Shown here piece after piece: positions 1 to 14,000 of a stretch of DNA of 64,000 nt. The translations under genes were made by a program, and so were the position numbers. Under the pieces are notes generated by a model. The model searched no databases and was not told where the DNA came from. It saw only the letters and a program-made list of their open reading frames with translations. The DNA lies in NCBI RefSeq assembly GCF_963082655.1, contig NC_081554.1, forward strand, positions 192,230,206-192,294,205. The letters run 5' to 3'. Source of the DNA: Stomoxys calcitrans (lineage: Eukaryota; Arthropoda; Insecta; Diptera; Muscidae). Positions within the stretch are counted from its first letter, which is position 1. Each line of letters starts with the position of its first letter.

Positions 1-655
1 CGGATAGGAATTTCGCTATCTAGAAGCTCAAAAAGTCAAGTCCTCAGATCGGTTTATATGGCAGCTATATCCGGTTATAAGCCGATTTGAACCATACTTG
101 GAACAGTTGTTGGATATCGTAAAAAAATACTTCGTGCAAAAATTCATTCAAATCGGATAAGAATTGCCCCCTCTAGAGGCTCAAGAAGTCAAGACTCCAT
201 ATCGGTTTACATGACAGCTATATCGGGTTATGGTCCGATTTGAACCATACTTGGCACAGTTGTTGGATGTCATAACAAAACACTTCGTGCAGAATTTCAG
301 TCAAATCGGATAAGAAATGTGCACTATAGTGGCTCAAGAAGTCAAGGTCTAAGATCGGTTTATATGGCAACTATATCAAAAAATGGACCGATATGACTCA
401 TTTATAATACCAACCGACCTACACTAATATGAAGTATTTGTGCAAAATTTCAAACGGCTAGCTTTACTCCTTCGGAAGTTAGCGTGCTTTCGACAGACAG
501 ACGGACGGACATGGCTAGATCGACATAAAACGTCGCGACGATCGAGAATATATATACTTTATGGGGTCTCAGACGAATATTTCGAGTAGTTACAAACAGA
601 ATGACGAAATTAGTATACCCCCCATCCTATGGTGGAGGGTATAATAATTGATTTA
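1..655 (+). repeat. Dispersed muscid repeat, family I
   Basis: Several copies of a unit near 165 bases (GATCGGTTTATATGGCAGC, CTCAAGAAGTCAAG, AAATTTCAGCCAAATCGG), then the element end with GACAGACGGACGGACATGGC, TATATATACTTTATGGGGTC and the CCATCCTATGGTGGAGGGTAT boundary. No coding content. Short open frames in it are fortuitous. Confidence 0.8.
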
Positions 656-689
656 ATTAATATTTGAATTGAAAGTATTTTTATTATAA

Positions 690-1735
690 ACACCACCGAA
701 GGATGGGGGTATATTCATTTTGCCATTCCGTTTGCAACACATCGAAATATCCATTTCCGACCCTATATATTATATAAATTCTTGCTCAGCGTAAAAATCT
801 AAGACTATTTAGCCGTGTCCATCCATCAGTGTTGAAATCACGCTACAGTCTTTAAAAATAGAGATATTAAGCTGAAACTTTGCACAGAATCTTTTTTGTC
901 CATAAGCAGGTTAAGTTCGAAGATGGTCTATATCGGACTATAGCTTCATATAGCCCCCATATAGACCGATCCGCCGATTTAGGGTCTTAGGCCCATAAAA
1001 AACACATTAGTTATCCGGTTTTGCTGAAATATGGGACAGTAAGTTGTGTTAGATCCTTCGATATCCTTCTTTAATTTGGCCCAGATCGGTTCAGATTTGG
1101 ATATAGCTGCCATATAGACCGATCTCTCGATTTAAGGTTTTGGGCCCATAAAATGCGCATTTATTGTCCGATGTCGCCGAAATTCGGGACAGTGAGTTAA
1201 GTTAAGCCCCTCGACATTCTTCTGCAATATGGCACAGATCGGTTCAGATTTGGATATAGCTGCCATATAGACCGATCTCTCGATTTAAGGTTTTGGGTCC
1301 ATAAAAGGTGCATTTATTGTCCGATATCGCCGACATTTGGGATAGTGAGTTGTATTAGGCCCCCCGATATCTTCCTGCAATATGGCCTAGATCGGTCCAG
1401 ATTTGAATATAGCTGCCAAATCGCCTTTATTTTCCGATTTTGCCGTAATTTGGAATAGTGAGTTGCGTTAGGTTGTTCGACAACATTCCGCAATTTGGCC
1501 CAGATCGACCAAGATTTGAATATAGCTGCCATATAGACCGATCTCTCGATTTAAGGTTTTGGGCCCATAAATGCACATTTATTGTCCAATTATGTTATGA
1601 GTGCATAAATAATCCTTATTTTTCCGGATTATTACGAAATGTGGTTTACATATTTACCCGAGGTGGTGGGTATCCAAAGTTCGGCCCTGCCGAACTTAAC
1701 GCCGTTTTACTTGTATTTGATTACATTATTAATTT
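690..1735 (-). repeat. Dispersed muscid repeat, family II
   Basis: Begins with the CACCACCGAAGGATGGGGGT boundary and ends with GGCCCTGCCGAACTTAACGCC. Between these are tandem units of about 165 bases with ATAGCTGCCATATAGACCG and TTTAAGGTTTTGGGCCCATA. It is a relative of family I with its own unit consensus. Confidence 0.8.
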
Positions 1736-1749
1736 TCATGGTATTTTTT
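1729..1749 (-). CDS. Possible terminal exon of the mini-exon gene
   Basis: After a pyrimidine-rich stretch ending ATTACACAG, the phase-0 frame reads KKYHEN and then TAA. This would close the long frame. There is no poly(A) signal close by and the sequence runs straight into a dispersed repeat, so this is only a candidate. Confidence 0.25.
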   Translation of the reverse strand, partial: KKYHEN

Positions 1750-1960
1750 CTGTGTAATGAAAACACAGGAAAACAGAACGCGGAAAAAAATTTTAAAAGG
1801 GTTAAAAAAATTAAACTTCGTTACTTAGTTGTATTGGTCTTAAGTTATGGGTATTACTTTATAGCTAAAATGTTATTATTTGAGAATATGGCAAATTGTA
1901 CTAAATTGTGTACCTTATTACCAATTTTTAGACCTTAAAATAAAAATGCTATTTATTTAC

Positions 1961-2080
1961 CGTGTTATTCCTTGATACTGCATTGTTCTGAGTATGATTT
2001 ACTTTTGTTATGCTCGTCGATAATGGATTCTTCCATACCATTGCAGGGGTAAATGTATTATTGGCTCTAGGAATGTTTTT
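1961..2080 (-). CDS. Mini-exon gene, 40-codon exon type D
   Basis: 120 nt, outside the duplicated unit. Acceptor TTTACAG, donor GTAAAT. It starts KNIPRANNTFTPAMVW and ends QNNAVSRNNT. Sequons NNT, NHT and NNT align with those of types B and C. Read-through meets TAG after three codons and overlaps an AATAAA, so a transcript could also end here. Confidence 0.7.
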
Positions 2081-5000
2081 CTGTAAAATATTAAAAAATG
2101 CATTTAAAATTGTGGTTGCAGCAATTGATACGAAATTTAATGCCACATATTTAAGAATGACATTCCCAGAAAACCATAAAAGTCAGAATTCACTTTGGCA
2201 ACTAATATTTTCCCATTCCGTACCGAAGTAATGCGCCCGGTCATAAAAATCAAATTTTATATGAACACTATGCCCGTCCCTTTTTTTTTTTGCTTTCTGA
2301 CCTCTCACTAACAAAGAGTAGAGAAGGCTCTAACATTTTTCGAAACAGACATATGTTGAGAATGCATCAAATTATACCAAATTTTGTAGCACATAACAAA
2401 TTTTTGCTCTGCACAGTTAAATGTATACAGATATTTACCGTGCTATTCCATGGTACAGCTGTGTTTTGGGTTCGATTTACTTTTGTTGTGTTCGTCGATA
2501 ACGGGCTCTTCAAAACAATAGAGGGGGTAATTGTATTATTCACTCTTGGAACGTTATTCTGTGAAGTAATAAGAAAATTATTAAAAAATATCATAAAAGC
2601 TGAACGACATTTAATATCCTGTCTTTAAAAAAGATGGACAGAGATATGCGAATGCCTCAAAATTTGTTTCAAAGGTATTAAATGACTAAAACTCACCCTC
2701 CACCATGGATAACATTTATCGAGTTCTTTGCGCGGTATCTCTTTTTAGGCAAACAAAGAATAATAAATGAGAACTAGGGGCTCAAGAAGCAAAATCGGCA
2801 GATCGGTTTATATGGGAGCTGTATTAAGCTATAGATCGATTCAGACCATATTGGACACGTATGTTGAAGGTCATGGGAGACGCCGTTGTACAAAATTTCT
2901 GCCAAATAGGATGAGAATTGCGCCCTCTAGAGGCTCAAGAAGTCAAGATACCAGATCGGTTTATATGGCAGCTATATCAGGTTATGTATCGATTTCTGCC
3001 ATACTAAACACAGTTATTGGAAGTCATATCAAAACATCTCATGCAAAATTTCAGCCAAATCGGATGAGAATTGTGCCCTCTAGCGGCTTAAGAAGTCAAG
3101 ATCCAAGATCGGTTTATATAACAGCTATAGCAAGTTATGAAGCGATTTGAATCATACTTAGCACAGTTGTTGATAGTGATACCAAAACACCACGTGCAGA
3201 ATTACAGCCAAATCGAATAAGAATTGCGCCCTCTAAAAGCTGATGAAGTCAAGACCCAAGATGGGCTAGGTTTCAGCTTAATATTTTCAATTTTAAAAGA
3301 GTGTAGCTTGATTTTAACAGACAGACGGACGGAAATGACTAAATCGCATTAGATTTACGACTATCAAAAATATATAATCTTTATAGGATCGGAAATGGAT
3401 ATTTGGATATTTTGCAAACGGAATGACTAAATGAATATACCCTCTATCCTATGGTGGTGGGTATAAAAATTTTTCAGCGGTGATTATCACCCACTAATGC
3501 AGGCAACATTTGTGAGTTGCTATGCCTTGTTAAAACTTCTCCCTTAAGTGATGTCGCAATGCGGCACACGAACTCGGCTGTAAGAAGTAGGTCCCTTATC
3601 ATTGAGCTTAAACTTGAATCGGACAGCACTCATTGATATGTGAGAAGTTTGCCCCTGTTCCTTAATGGAATGTCCATGGGCAAATTTGAATTGCATTTTC
3701 GTTTGCATTACACGCGGTTTTAACCCACAACTTTTGCCAATGGCTCCCTTGCGGGTGCATAGGGCAAGTTTTTCCTTTCTTGCCCTTTTCAAAATGTTTG
3801 ATTTGAAGTTCAATTTCATTTTGCGCTTTCAGTAAATGAAACATTCTCTCCTCCCAAGGAGACTGGTGCCACCGTGGGTAACTCGCAAGAGTTACTAAAG
3901 AGAAAAACCCTCGCCTCAGACGGATTTACGCCTAGACCACTTTTAGCAGCCCACTGCGTTTTCGTACGTAGAGTTTCCTGAAGTTTTATCTTTATGAGTG
4001 CTTTCCCCTTAACCCAAAAGCTGTGTCATCTGCATACCACTTTTACACCCTTTCCCTCCAGGAACAAGATATATTGTTGATGGATATATTCAAAAGTAGA
4101 GAAGACAATACACCTCCTTGAGGAGTTTCTATGCTGATCCATCTTTTTATACCCTCCACAATTAGATGGGGGTATACTAATTTCGTCATTCTGTTTGCAA
4201 CACTTCGAAATATGCGTCTACAACCCCATAAAGACCTTCAACATACGTGTCCAATATGGTCTGATAAAGCTCCCATATAAACCTATCTCCCGATATTATT
4301 TCTTGAGCCCCAACAAGTCGCAATTCTTATCCTAATGAACTGAAATATTACACAATGACTTCTATTGTACAATGTTCAGCATTCAATTCATTTATGGTCC
4401 CAATCGGACTGACTTGATATAGCTCCAATAGCATAACAGTTCTTATTCATTATTCTTTTTTTTTGCCTAAAAAGAGATATCGCGCAAAGAACTCGACAAA
4501 TTCGATCCATGGTGGAGGATATATAAGACTCGGCCCGACCGAACTTAGCACGCTTTTACTTATTAGATCTACATTTCCCAGTCGTAGTGCATCTAACTCC
4601 AAACTCCAGCTTCTTTATGATTGAGATCATTGAAAGCAAAGTTATATAATTACCGTGTTATTCCGTGTTACAGCTGTGTTCTGGGTACGATTTACTTTTG
4701 TTATGTTTGTCGATAATGGAATCTTTCCATTAACAGTGGGGATAATTGTATTATTAACTCTTGAAACGTTATTCTGTAAGATTATAAGAAAATAATTAAA
4801 TTAGTAATATTTACTACAGTGTAGTATGAAATGGTACAAAATGTAATAACCTGTGTTTGAAAAATACTGGCAAGGAAGTGTGAGTACCACAAAATAAGAA
4901 GTTAAATGACTAAAACTCTAGCCAAATAATGACAATTTTTGAAATTTAAAAAAATATAAATAAATTAAAAAAAAATATTTCCATATGTCTTATTATCTTA

Positions 5001-8000
5001 GTCTTCATTTCGTTTAGTACCAAATTACGTCAAAAAATAGTAAAATCTTATACATTATATGGCATGTAATATGTTCTATAAAATAAAGATTTTCTATTTC
5101 TTTACATTATTTCTCCCAAAGGGGAGATTTTCCGTTACAACTGTGTAAAGTAGCACAAAATCTTGTATCATACATTAATCTATAGTTCTTATGGTCATAG
5201 TTTTATATTTACAGTTTTTGTGTTATTCCTTGATACTGCTGTGTTTTGGGTAGTATTTAATCTTGTAAAGTTTGACGTTAAAGTTCCCCTCATACCAATG
5301 ACAGGTGTTTTATTTGTTGCAGAGAAGCTGGTCTGTAAAATAAAATAAATATATAGATTTATTGTTTATTTCTCTTTCGAGAAGAGCGTAATAATTGAAA
5401 ATCTTTCTTGCAATGAAAAAGAAAATGCCAGAGGTAACCACACACCAAGAAACATTTCGACCTTGGTTATGGCTCATCCATTAACTGGGGTATAGAAGCT
5501 TTGAAGGCCATTCGCCGAAGTTAAAGCATTAACGAAGTGATACGAGACTAACCAATTTCGACACCTTGTCACACTAAATGTCCTTATCCAATTCATGTGT
5601 TTTTGTGGTAGTGATGGGTGATTATTATTTTTATACTCTCCACAATGGGATGGGGGTCATAAAGATCAAATTTTATATGAACACTATGTCCGTCCCTTTT
5701 TTTTGTGCTTTCTGACCTCTCACTAACAAAGAGTAGAGAAGGCTCTAACATCTTTCGAAACAGACATATGTTGGGAATGCATCAAATTATACCAAATTTT
5801 GTAGCACATAACAAATTTTTGCTCTGCACAGTTAAATGTATACAGATATTTACCGTGCTATTCCATGGTACAGCTGTGTTTTGGGTACGATTTACTTTTG
5901 TTGTGTTCGTCGATAACGGGCTCTTCAAAACAATAGAGGGGGTAATTGTATTATTCACTCTTGGAACGTTATTCTGTGAAGTAATAAGAAAATTATTAAA
6001 AAATAACATAAAAGCTGAACGACATTTAATGTCCTGTCTTTAAAGAAGATGGACAGAGATATGCGAATGCCTCAAAATTTGTTTCAAAGGTATTAAATGA
6101 CTAAAACTCACCCTCCACCATGGATAACATTTATCGAGTTCTTTGCGCGGTATCTCTTTTTAGGCAAACAAAGAATAATAAATGAGAACTAGGGGCTCAA
6201 GAAGCAAAATCGGCAGATCGGTTTATATGGGAGCTGTATTAAGCTATAGATCGATTCAGACCATATTGGACACGTATGTTGAAGGTCATGGGAGACGCCG
6301 TTGTACAAAATTTCTGCCAAATAGGATGAGAATTGCGCCCTCTAGAGGCTCAAGAAGTCAAGATACCAGATCGGTTTATATGGCAGCTATATCAGGTTAT
6401 GTATCGATTTCTGCCATACTAAACACAGTTATTGGAAGTCATATCAAAACATCTCATGCAAAATTTCAGCCAAATCGGATGAGAATTGTGCCCTCTAGCG
6501 GCTTAAGAAGTCAAGATCCAAGATCGGTTTATATAACAGCTATAGCAAGTTACGAAGCGATTTGAATCATACTTAGCACAGTTGTTGATAGTGATACCAA
6601 AACACCACGTGCAGAATTACAGCCAAATCGAATAAGAATTGCGCCCTCAAAAAGCTGATGAAGTCAAGACCCAAGATGGGTCTATGGACAGCTATATCAG
6701 GTTAACCTGCCTATTGATAACGAAAGAACCTGTGCTAAGTTTCAGCTCAATATTTTCAATTTTAAAAGAGTGTAGCGTGATTTTAACAGACAGACGGACG
6801 GAAATGACTAAATCGCCTTAGATTTACGATATATCAAGAATATATAATCTTTATAGGATCGGAAATGGATATTTGGATATTTTGCAAACGGAATGACTAA
6901 ATGAATATACCCTCTATCCTATGGTGGTGGGTATACAAATTTTTCAGCGGTGATTATCACCTCGTAATGCAGGCAACATTCGTGAGTTGCTATGCCTTGT
7001 AAAAACTTCTCCCTTAAGTGATGTCGCACTGCGGCATACGAACTCGGCTGTAAGAAGTAGGTCCCTTATCATTGAGCTTAAACTTGAATCGGACAGCACT
7101 CATTGATATGTGAGAAGTTTGCCCCTGTTCCTTAATGGAATGTCCATGGGCAAATTTGAATTGCATTTTCGATTGCATTACACGCGGTTTTAACCCACAA
7201 CTTTTGCCAATGGCTCCCTTGCGGGTGCATAGGGCAAGTTTTGCCTTTCTTGCCCTTTTCAAAATGTTTGATTTGAAGTTCAATTTCATTTTGCGCTTTC
7301 AGTAAATGAAACATTCTCTCCTCCCAAGGAGACTGGTGCCACCGTGGGTAACTCGCAAGAGTTACTAAAGAGAAAAACCCTCGCCTTAGACGGATTTACG
7401 CCTAGACCACTTTTGGCAGCCCACTGCGCTTTCGTACGTAGAGTTTCCTGAAGTTTTATCTTTATGAGTGCTTTCCCCTTACCCCAAAAGCTGTGTCATC
7501 TGCATACCACTTTTACACCCTTTCCCTCCAGGAACAAGATATATTGTTGATGGATATATTCAAAAGTAGAGAAGACAATACACCTCCTTGAGGAGTTTCT
7601 ATGCTGATCCATCTTTTTATACCCTCCACAATTAGATGGGGGTATACTAATTTCGTCATTCTGTTTGTAACACTTCGAAGTATGCGTCTACAACCCCATA
7701 AAGACCTTCAACATACGTGTCCAATATGGTCTGATACAGCTCCCATATAAACCTATCTCCCGATATTATTTCTTGAGCCCCAACAAGTCGCAATTCTTAT
7801 CCTAATGAACTGAAATATTACACAATGACTTGTATTGTATAATGTTCAGCATTCAATTCATTTATGGTCCGAATCGGACTGACTTGATATAGCTCCAATA
7901 GCAGAACAGTTCCTATTCATTATTCTTTTTTTTTGCCTAAAAAGAGATATCGCGCAAAGAACTCGACAAATGCGATCCATGGTGGAGGATATATAAGACT

Positions 8001-11000
8001 CGGCCCGACCGAACTTAGCACGCTTTTACTTATTAGGTCTACATTTCCCAGTCGTAGTGCATCTAACTCCAAACTCCAGCTTCTTTATGATTGAGATCAT
8101 TGAAAGCAAAGTTATATAATTACCGTGTTATTCCGTGGTACAGCTGTGTTCTGGGTACGATTTACTTTTGTTATGTTTGTCGATAATGGAATCTTTCCAT
8201 TAACAGTGGGGATAATTGTATTATTAACTCTTGAAACGTTATTCTGTAAGATTATAAGAAAATAATTAAATTAGTAATATTTACTACAGTGTAGTATGAA
8301 ATGGTACAAAATGTAATAACCTGTGTTTGAAAAATACTGGCAAGGAAGTGTGAGTACCACAAAATAAGAAGTTAAATGACTAAAACTCTAGCCAAATAAT
8401 GACAATTTTTGAAATTTAAAAAAATATAAATAAATTAAAAAAAAATATTTCCGTATGTCTTATTATCTTAGTCTTCATTTCGTTTAGTACCAAATTACGT
8501 CCAAAAATAGTAAAATCTTATACATTATATGGCATGTAATATGTTCTATGAAATAAAGATTTTCTATTTCTTTACATTATTTCTCCCAAAGGGGAGATTT
8601 TCCGTTACAACTGTGTAAAGTAGCACAAAATCTTGTATCATACATTAATCTATAGTTCTTATGGTCATAGTTTTATATTTACAGTTTTTGTGTTATTCCT
8701 TGATACTGCTGTGTTTTGGGTAGTATTTAATCTTGTAAAGTTTGACGTTAAAGTTCCCCTCATACCAATGACAGGTGTTTTATTTGTTGCAGAGAAGCTG
8801 GTCTGTAAAATAAAATAAATATATAGATTTATTGTTTATTTCTCTTTCGAGAAGAGCGTAATAATCGAAAATCTTTCTTGCAATGAAAAAGTAAATGCCA
8901 GAGGTAACCACACACCAAGAAACATTTCGACCTTGGTTATGGCTCATCCATTAACTGGGGTATAGAAGCTTTGAAGGCCATTCGCCGAAGTTAAAGCATT
9001 AACGAAGTGATACGAGACTAACCAATTTCGACACCTTGTCACACTAAATGTCCTTATCCAATTCATTTTGTGTTTTTGTGGTAGTGATGGGTGATTATTA
9101 TTTTTATACTCTCCACTATGGGATGGGGGTATACTAATTTCGTCATTCTGTTTGTAACTCCTCGAAATATTCGTCTAAAATCCCAAAAAAGTATATATAT
9201 TCTTGACAGTCATGACAGTTTAAGTCCATCTAGCTAAGTCCGTCCGTCTGTCAGTCGAAAGCACGCTAACTTTCGAAGGAGTAAAGCTAGCCGTTTGAAA
9301 TATGGAAATGCACAAATACTTCTTATTAGCGTAGGTCGGTGGAAAGATTGTAATCCGTTTTAGCTGAAATTTTGCATAACGTGTTCTGTTATGACTTCCA
9401 ATAACTGTGTCAAGTATGGTTTAAATCGGACCATCATCTAATATAGCTGCCATATCAACCGATCTTGGATCTTAACTTCTTGAGCAACAAGAGTGGGTAA
9501 TTCTTATCCGAAGATTATCTTGGCTCAAATTTTGCATCAGGTGTTTTGTTATGATTTCCAACAACTGTTCTAAGTATGGTTGAAATCGGTTCATATCCAG
9601 ATGAAAACTCCCATATAAACCGATCTGGGTTCTTGATTCTAGATAGCGCAATTCTTATCCGATTTGGCTGAAATTTAGCATGACGTGTTTTGTTATGACT
9701 TCTAATAAATGCACCAAGTATGCTTTAAATCGATTCATCATCTGATATTGCTTCTTTAGCCACAAAAGTGCTCAATTCTTATCCGATTTGGCTGAAATTT
9801 TGCACGACGCATTTTGTTATGACTTCCATAACTGTGCTAAGTTTGGTTCAAATCGGTTCTTAATCTGATATAGCTGCCATATAAATCGATCTTGAATATT
9901 GACTTTTTGAGCCACAATGGGTACAATTATTATCCGATTTGGCTGAACTTTTGCATTACGCGTTTTGTTATGACTTCCAATAACTGTGCCAAGTATGGTT
10001 TAAATCGGTTAAATTTCTGAGCTGCTAGAGGGCGCATGACGTGTTTCGTTACGACTTCCAATAACTGTGCCAAATATGATTTACGTAGGTCCATAACCTG
10101 ATATAGCTGTCATGTAAACCGATCTGGGCAATTATTATTCGATTTGGCTGAAATTTTTGTACAACGGCTTTTCCCATGACCTTCAACATACGTGACAAAT
10201 ATGGTCTGAATCGGTTTATAGCCTGATACATCACCCTATACGATCCCCTATTTTATTTCTTGAGCCCCTTAAGGGCGCAATTCTAATTCGAATTGACCGA
10301 AATTTTACACAATGACTTCAACTATGGTCTCCAACATTAAATTCATTTATGGTCCGAATCAGACCATAACTTGATATAGCTCCAAAAGCAAGGCAATTCT
10401 TTTCTTTTATCCTTTGTTTGCCTTAAAACTGATACCGGGAAAAGAACTCTACAGATGCAAACCATGGTGGAGGGTATATAAGATTGGGCCTGGCCGTACT
10501 TAGCACGCTTTTACTTGTTTTCGATTTTTTATAGCCTAAACCACCACTTTGGTACATGGTATTATAACTAAGTGCATTTCTTTGTAACTCCCGGATCGAC
10601 CGATCGACTAAGAATCACTTTCTGATTCGATTTAGCTATGTCCGTCTGCATATCTATCTATCTATCTATCCATCTGTCCATGTTAATTTGTTTACGTAAC
10701 TTTCGTCCGATTGTCTTAAATTTGATACACTCATGTTTTTTGGCCTAGAGACGGTACCTATTGAAATTGGAAAAAATCGGTTCAGATGTAGATATAGCTC
10801 CCATATATATACTCGTCCAATTTGAACTAATAAAGCAATAATGTGGTCATTTAACCGACCGATTCTGTCGAACTTTGAAAGGATTGAGTTTCTTGTGACT
10901 CTCGACATTACTGGCGAATTTCATAGCAATCAGTTCAGATTTAGATATAGCTCTCATATATATGTATCGCCTGATTTTTACTTCTAAAGCCACTGTTAGC

Positions 11001-14000
11001 GCATTTATTGACCAATCTCCCCAAAATTTTGTTCAACGCTTTCCTCGACGACTACCACAATATCTATAGGGTTTGGTCCAAATCGGTTCAGATTTAAAGT
11101 AGCTCCCATATATATGTTCGTCAAATTTTGAGAAATATTACAATCAAGTGCTTGATTGTTAATCGTTTCTCTCGCAATTTGGCAGGAATGATTTTCTCGC
11201 GACTCTCAACATTACTGATAAATTTTATAGAAATCAGTTCAGATTTAGATACAACTGCCATATATATATATTGCAATTGCATTTATAGACCAATCTTGCC
11301 AAAATTTCTCTTTTCTCAACGGCTCAACGACGGATTGTTTAATAACCCATCTGAAAAATTAAAATTAAAAGCTTCTAGGAACACGGATGATCGAGAGACC
11401 GTTTTACAAGGGAGCCATATCAGGTTATAGACAGATTTATACCGTACTTGGCACAGTTATTGAAAGTCATTACGGAACAGCACATGCAATATTTCAGGCA
11501 AATCGGGCAAAAATTGCGGCTTCCAGGGGCTCAAGAAGTCTAATCGGGATATCGGTTTATATGGGAGCTATATCAATATGGACTGGTTTAGACCGTACTT
11601 GGCACAGTTGGTAGAAGTCAAAACGGAACAGCACATGCAATATTTCAGCCAAATCGGACAAGAATTGAGGCTTGTAAGCGCTCAAGAAGTCAAATCGGGA
11701 AATCGGTTTATATGAGAACTATATCTTAATCTGAACCGTTATAAAGTATCTGTTCAAAATTTCAGGCAGCTAGCTTTACGCGTTCGACATCTATCCTGAT
11801 TTTGACAGACGGACGGACGGACATGGCTAGATCGATTCAAAACGACGAGACGATCAAGAATATATATACTTTATGGGGTCTAAGACGAATATTTCGAGGT
11901 GTTACAAACGGATTAACTAGATTAGTATACCCCCATCCTATGGTGGTGGGTATAAAAATGTACCAAGTGCCGCACTGATGTTACAACACCTTACCTTAAT
12001 AAATACTTACCGTATTAACTTTCCCCCCTGAATTGAATGCAGTTTTTGTAACATTTCTTTGACCTCCATTTATGTGAAAATTTCCCGTCACATTCCTGCT
12101 TGGACTCTGTGAATTAAAAAAAAAAAATGCATATATATTATCCTATTTTAGTGATATACATAAATATTTGTACTGGGTATAGTGTGGCCTAAGTAGTTAA
12201 ATAATAAAAAGACTTCTACATTGAAATATATATTAAAATATTTTGTAAAACAAAAAAATACCTGATTAACGTTGTTTCGAATTTCATGAGCAGTAAAGTT
12301 ATTTCCAGTTCTCAGGCGATTACCTAAAGATGTGGTATTAAATTTCTAAAAAAAATTTAAAAAGAGAAAAAAACATAATTTATCCATTTTTAATTGGCGA
12401 AATTGTAACACACTTCTTTTATTTTACTTATTCTTCATTCCTTTTTTATTTTGTTTAATTTGTAAGAATTTTATTTTATTTTATTTTATTTTATTTTATT
12501 TCCAAGATTTTAATTATGTCATTGTGATTTTTTGTTGTATGAAATATTTAACTACACTTACTTTTGCCGAAAGTGGTGCTCTGAAACCTGGTGGTGTGTT
12601 CACTAATTGTTGTTTGTTGGAAATATGGGTTAAATGATCTGGTGCCTACAATCAATAATAAACAAAATTATGCGACATTTTGACATTACAAATATTGAGG
12701 AGAAATGGATTTTATTATTAAATTCTAAAATTTGTTAATAAATTTACTTACTGGTGGTGGTGGGGCCGATGGCGTATGTGTTTGCTATCCAATGAAACAA
12801 AGCAAAATAAAATTTCAAAATAACACTTGTTTCTGATTTAATATTTTTCCACAAATTTTTTTACTTACCCTAGTGGGCAATCGTGCCTGTGGTTTAAAGG
12901 ATTGCTTGAAAAAAGAAGACATTAAGCAATTAACACAAAATTTTGTTTTAAGGTAAGCAATAGGCATTTTTCATAACATTTTTAAAATCTATTGTTTTAT
13001 ACCCTTAGTGTAGGTCGGTTGGGATTGTAAATGGCCAAATTGGTCCAAGTTTTAATATAGCTGCCATATAAACCGATCTTGGGTCTTGACTTCTTGAGCT
13101 TCTAGAGGTCGCAATTCTGATCCGATTTGGCCGAAATTTTGCATGACGTGTTTTATTTTGACTTCCATCAACTGTGTTAAGTATGGTCTAAATCAGTGTA
13201 TATCCTTATATGCAAAAATGCAAATTTTGCCCATGAACATTCCACTAAGGAACAGGGGCAAACTTCTCACATATCAATGAGTGCAGTCCGATTTAAGTTT
13301 TAAGCTCAATGATAAGGGGCCTCCTTTTTATAGCCGAGTCCGAACGGCATGCCGCAGTGCGACACCCCTTTCGGAGAAGTTTTACATGGCATAGTACCTC
13401 ACAAATGTGGCCAGCATTAGGAGGGGAAAACCACCGTTGAAAATTTTTTCTGATGGTCTCGCCAGGATTCGAACCCAGGCGTTCAGCGTCATAGACGGAC
13501 ATGTTAACCTCTGCGCTACGGTGGCCTCTGCGCTATCCTGATATAGCCGCCATTTTACCCGATCTTCCGATTAGAATTCTTGGGCTTCTAGAGGGTGAAA
13601 TTCTTATCCAATATGGTGGAAATTTTGCATATGTCGTTTTGGTATGACTTCTAACTACTGTTCTAAGTATGGTCTAAATCGGTATATAACCTGATATAGC
13701 TGCCATATAAACCGATCTCGCAGTTTGACTTTTTGAGCCTTTGGAGGGCGCAATTAATACTCGATTGGCCGGAAATTTTGGAGGTGGTGTTTTTTCTATG
13801 ATTGGTGTTTTTCTATTCCAAAAAGTCATTTAAAGAACTTGTCAAATGCGATCCATTGTGGAGGGTATAAAAGATTCGGCCCAACTGAACTTAGCACGCT
13901 TTTGCTTGTTCATATTAGTAGCAAACTTAATTATGGTGGAGCAAGACAGCATAAAAACCTAAGTCTGATTGCAAACAGATATTAACAACTAATACAACCT

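Larger units (their letters stand above)
2241..9126. repeat. Tandem segmental duplication, two units of about 3.4 kb
   Basis: Unit 1 is about 2241-5656 and unit 2 about 5657-9126. They align line by line with only scattered single-base differences, apart from a 55-base segment missing from unit 1 (present near 6678-6732). Each unit carries the same order of contents: exon types C, B and A of the mini-exon gene (in plus-strand order), a dispersed repeat, a SINE end and a LINE RT fragment. The near identity implies a recent event. Confidence 0.95.

Noticed and set aside
2290..2628. Plus-strand open frame of 112 codons, with a near-identical one at 5705-6043
   Set aside because: It is antisense to the type C mini-exon. 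The minus strand has acceptor, donor and protein-level conservation with types B and D; the plus frame does not.
2767..3150. Plus-strand frame of 127 codons, duplicated at 6182-6565
   Set aside because: It lies wholly in a family I repeat. The repeated SRSK/SRSQ and VYM strings are the repeat unit translated.
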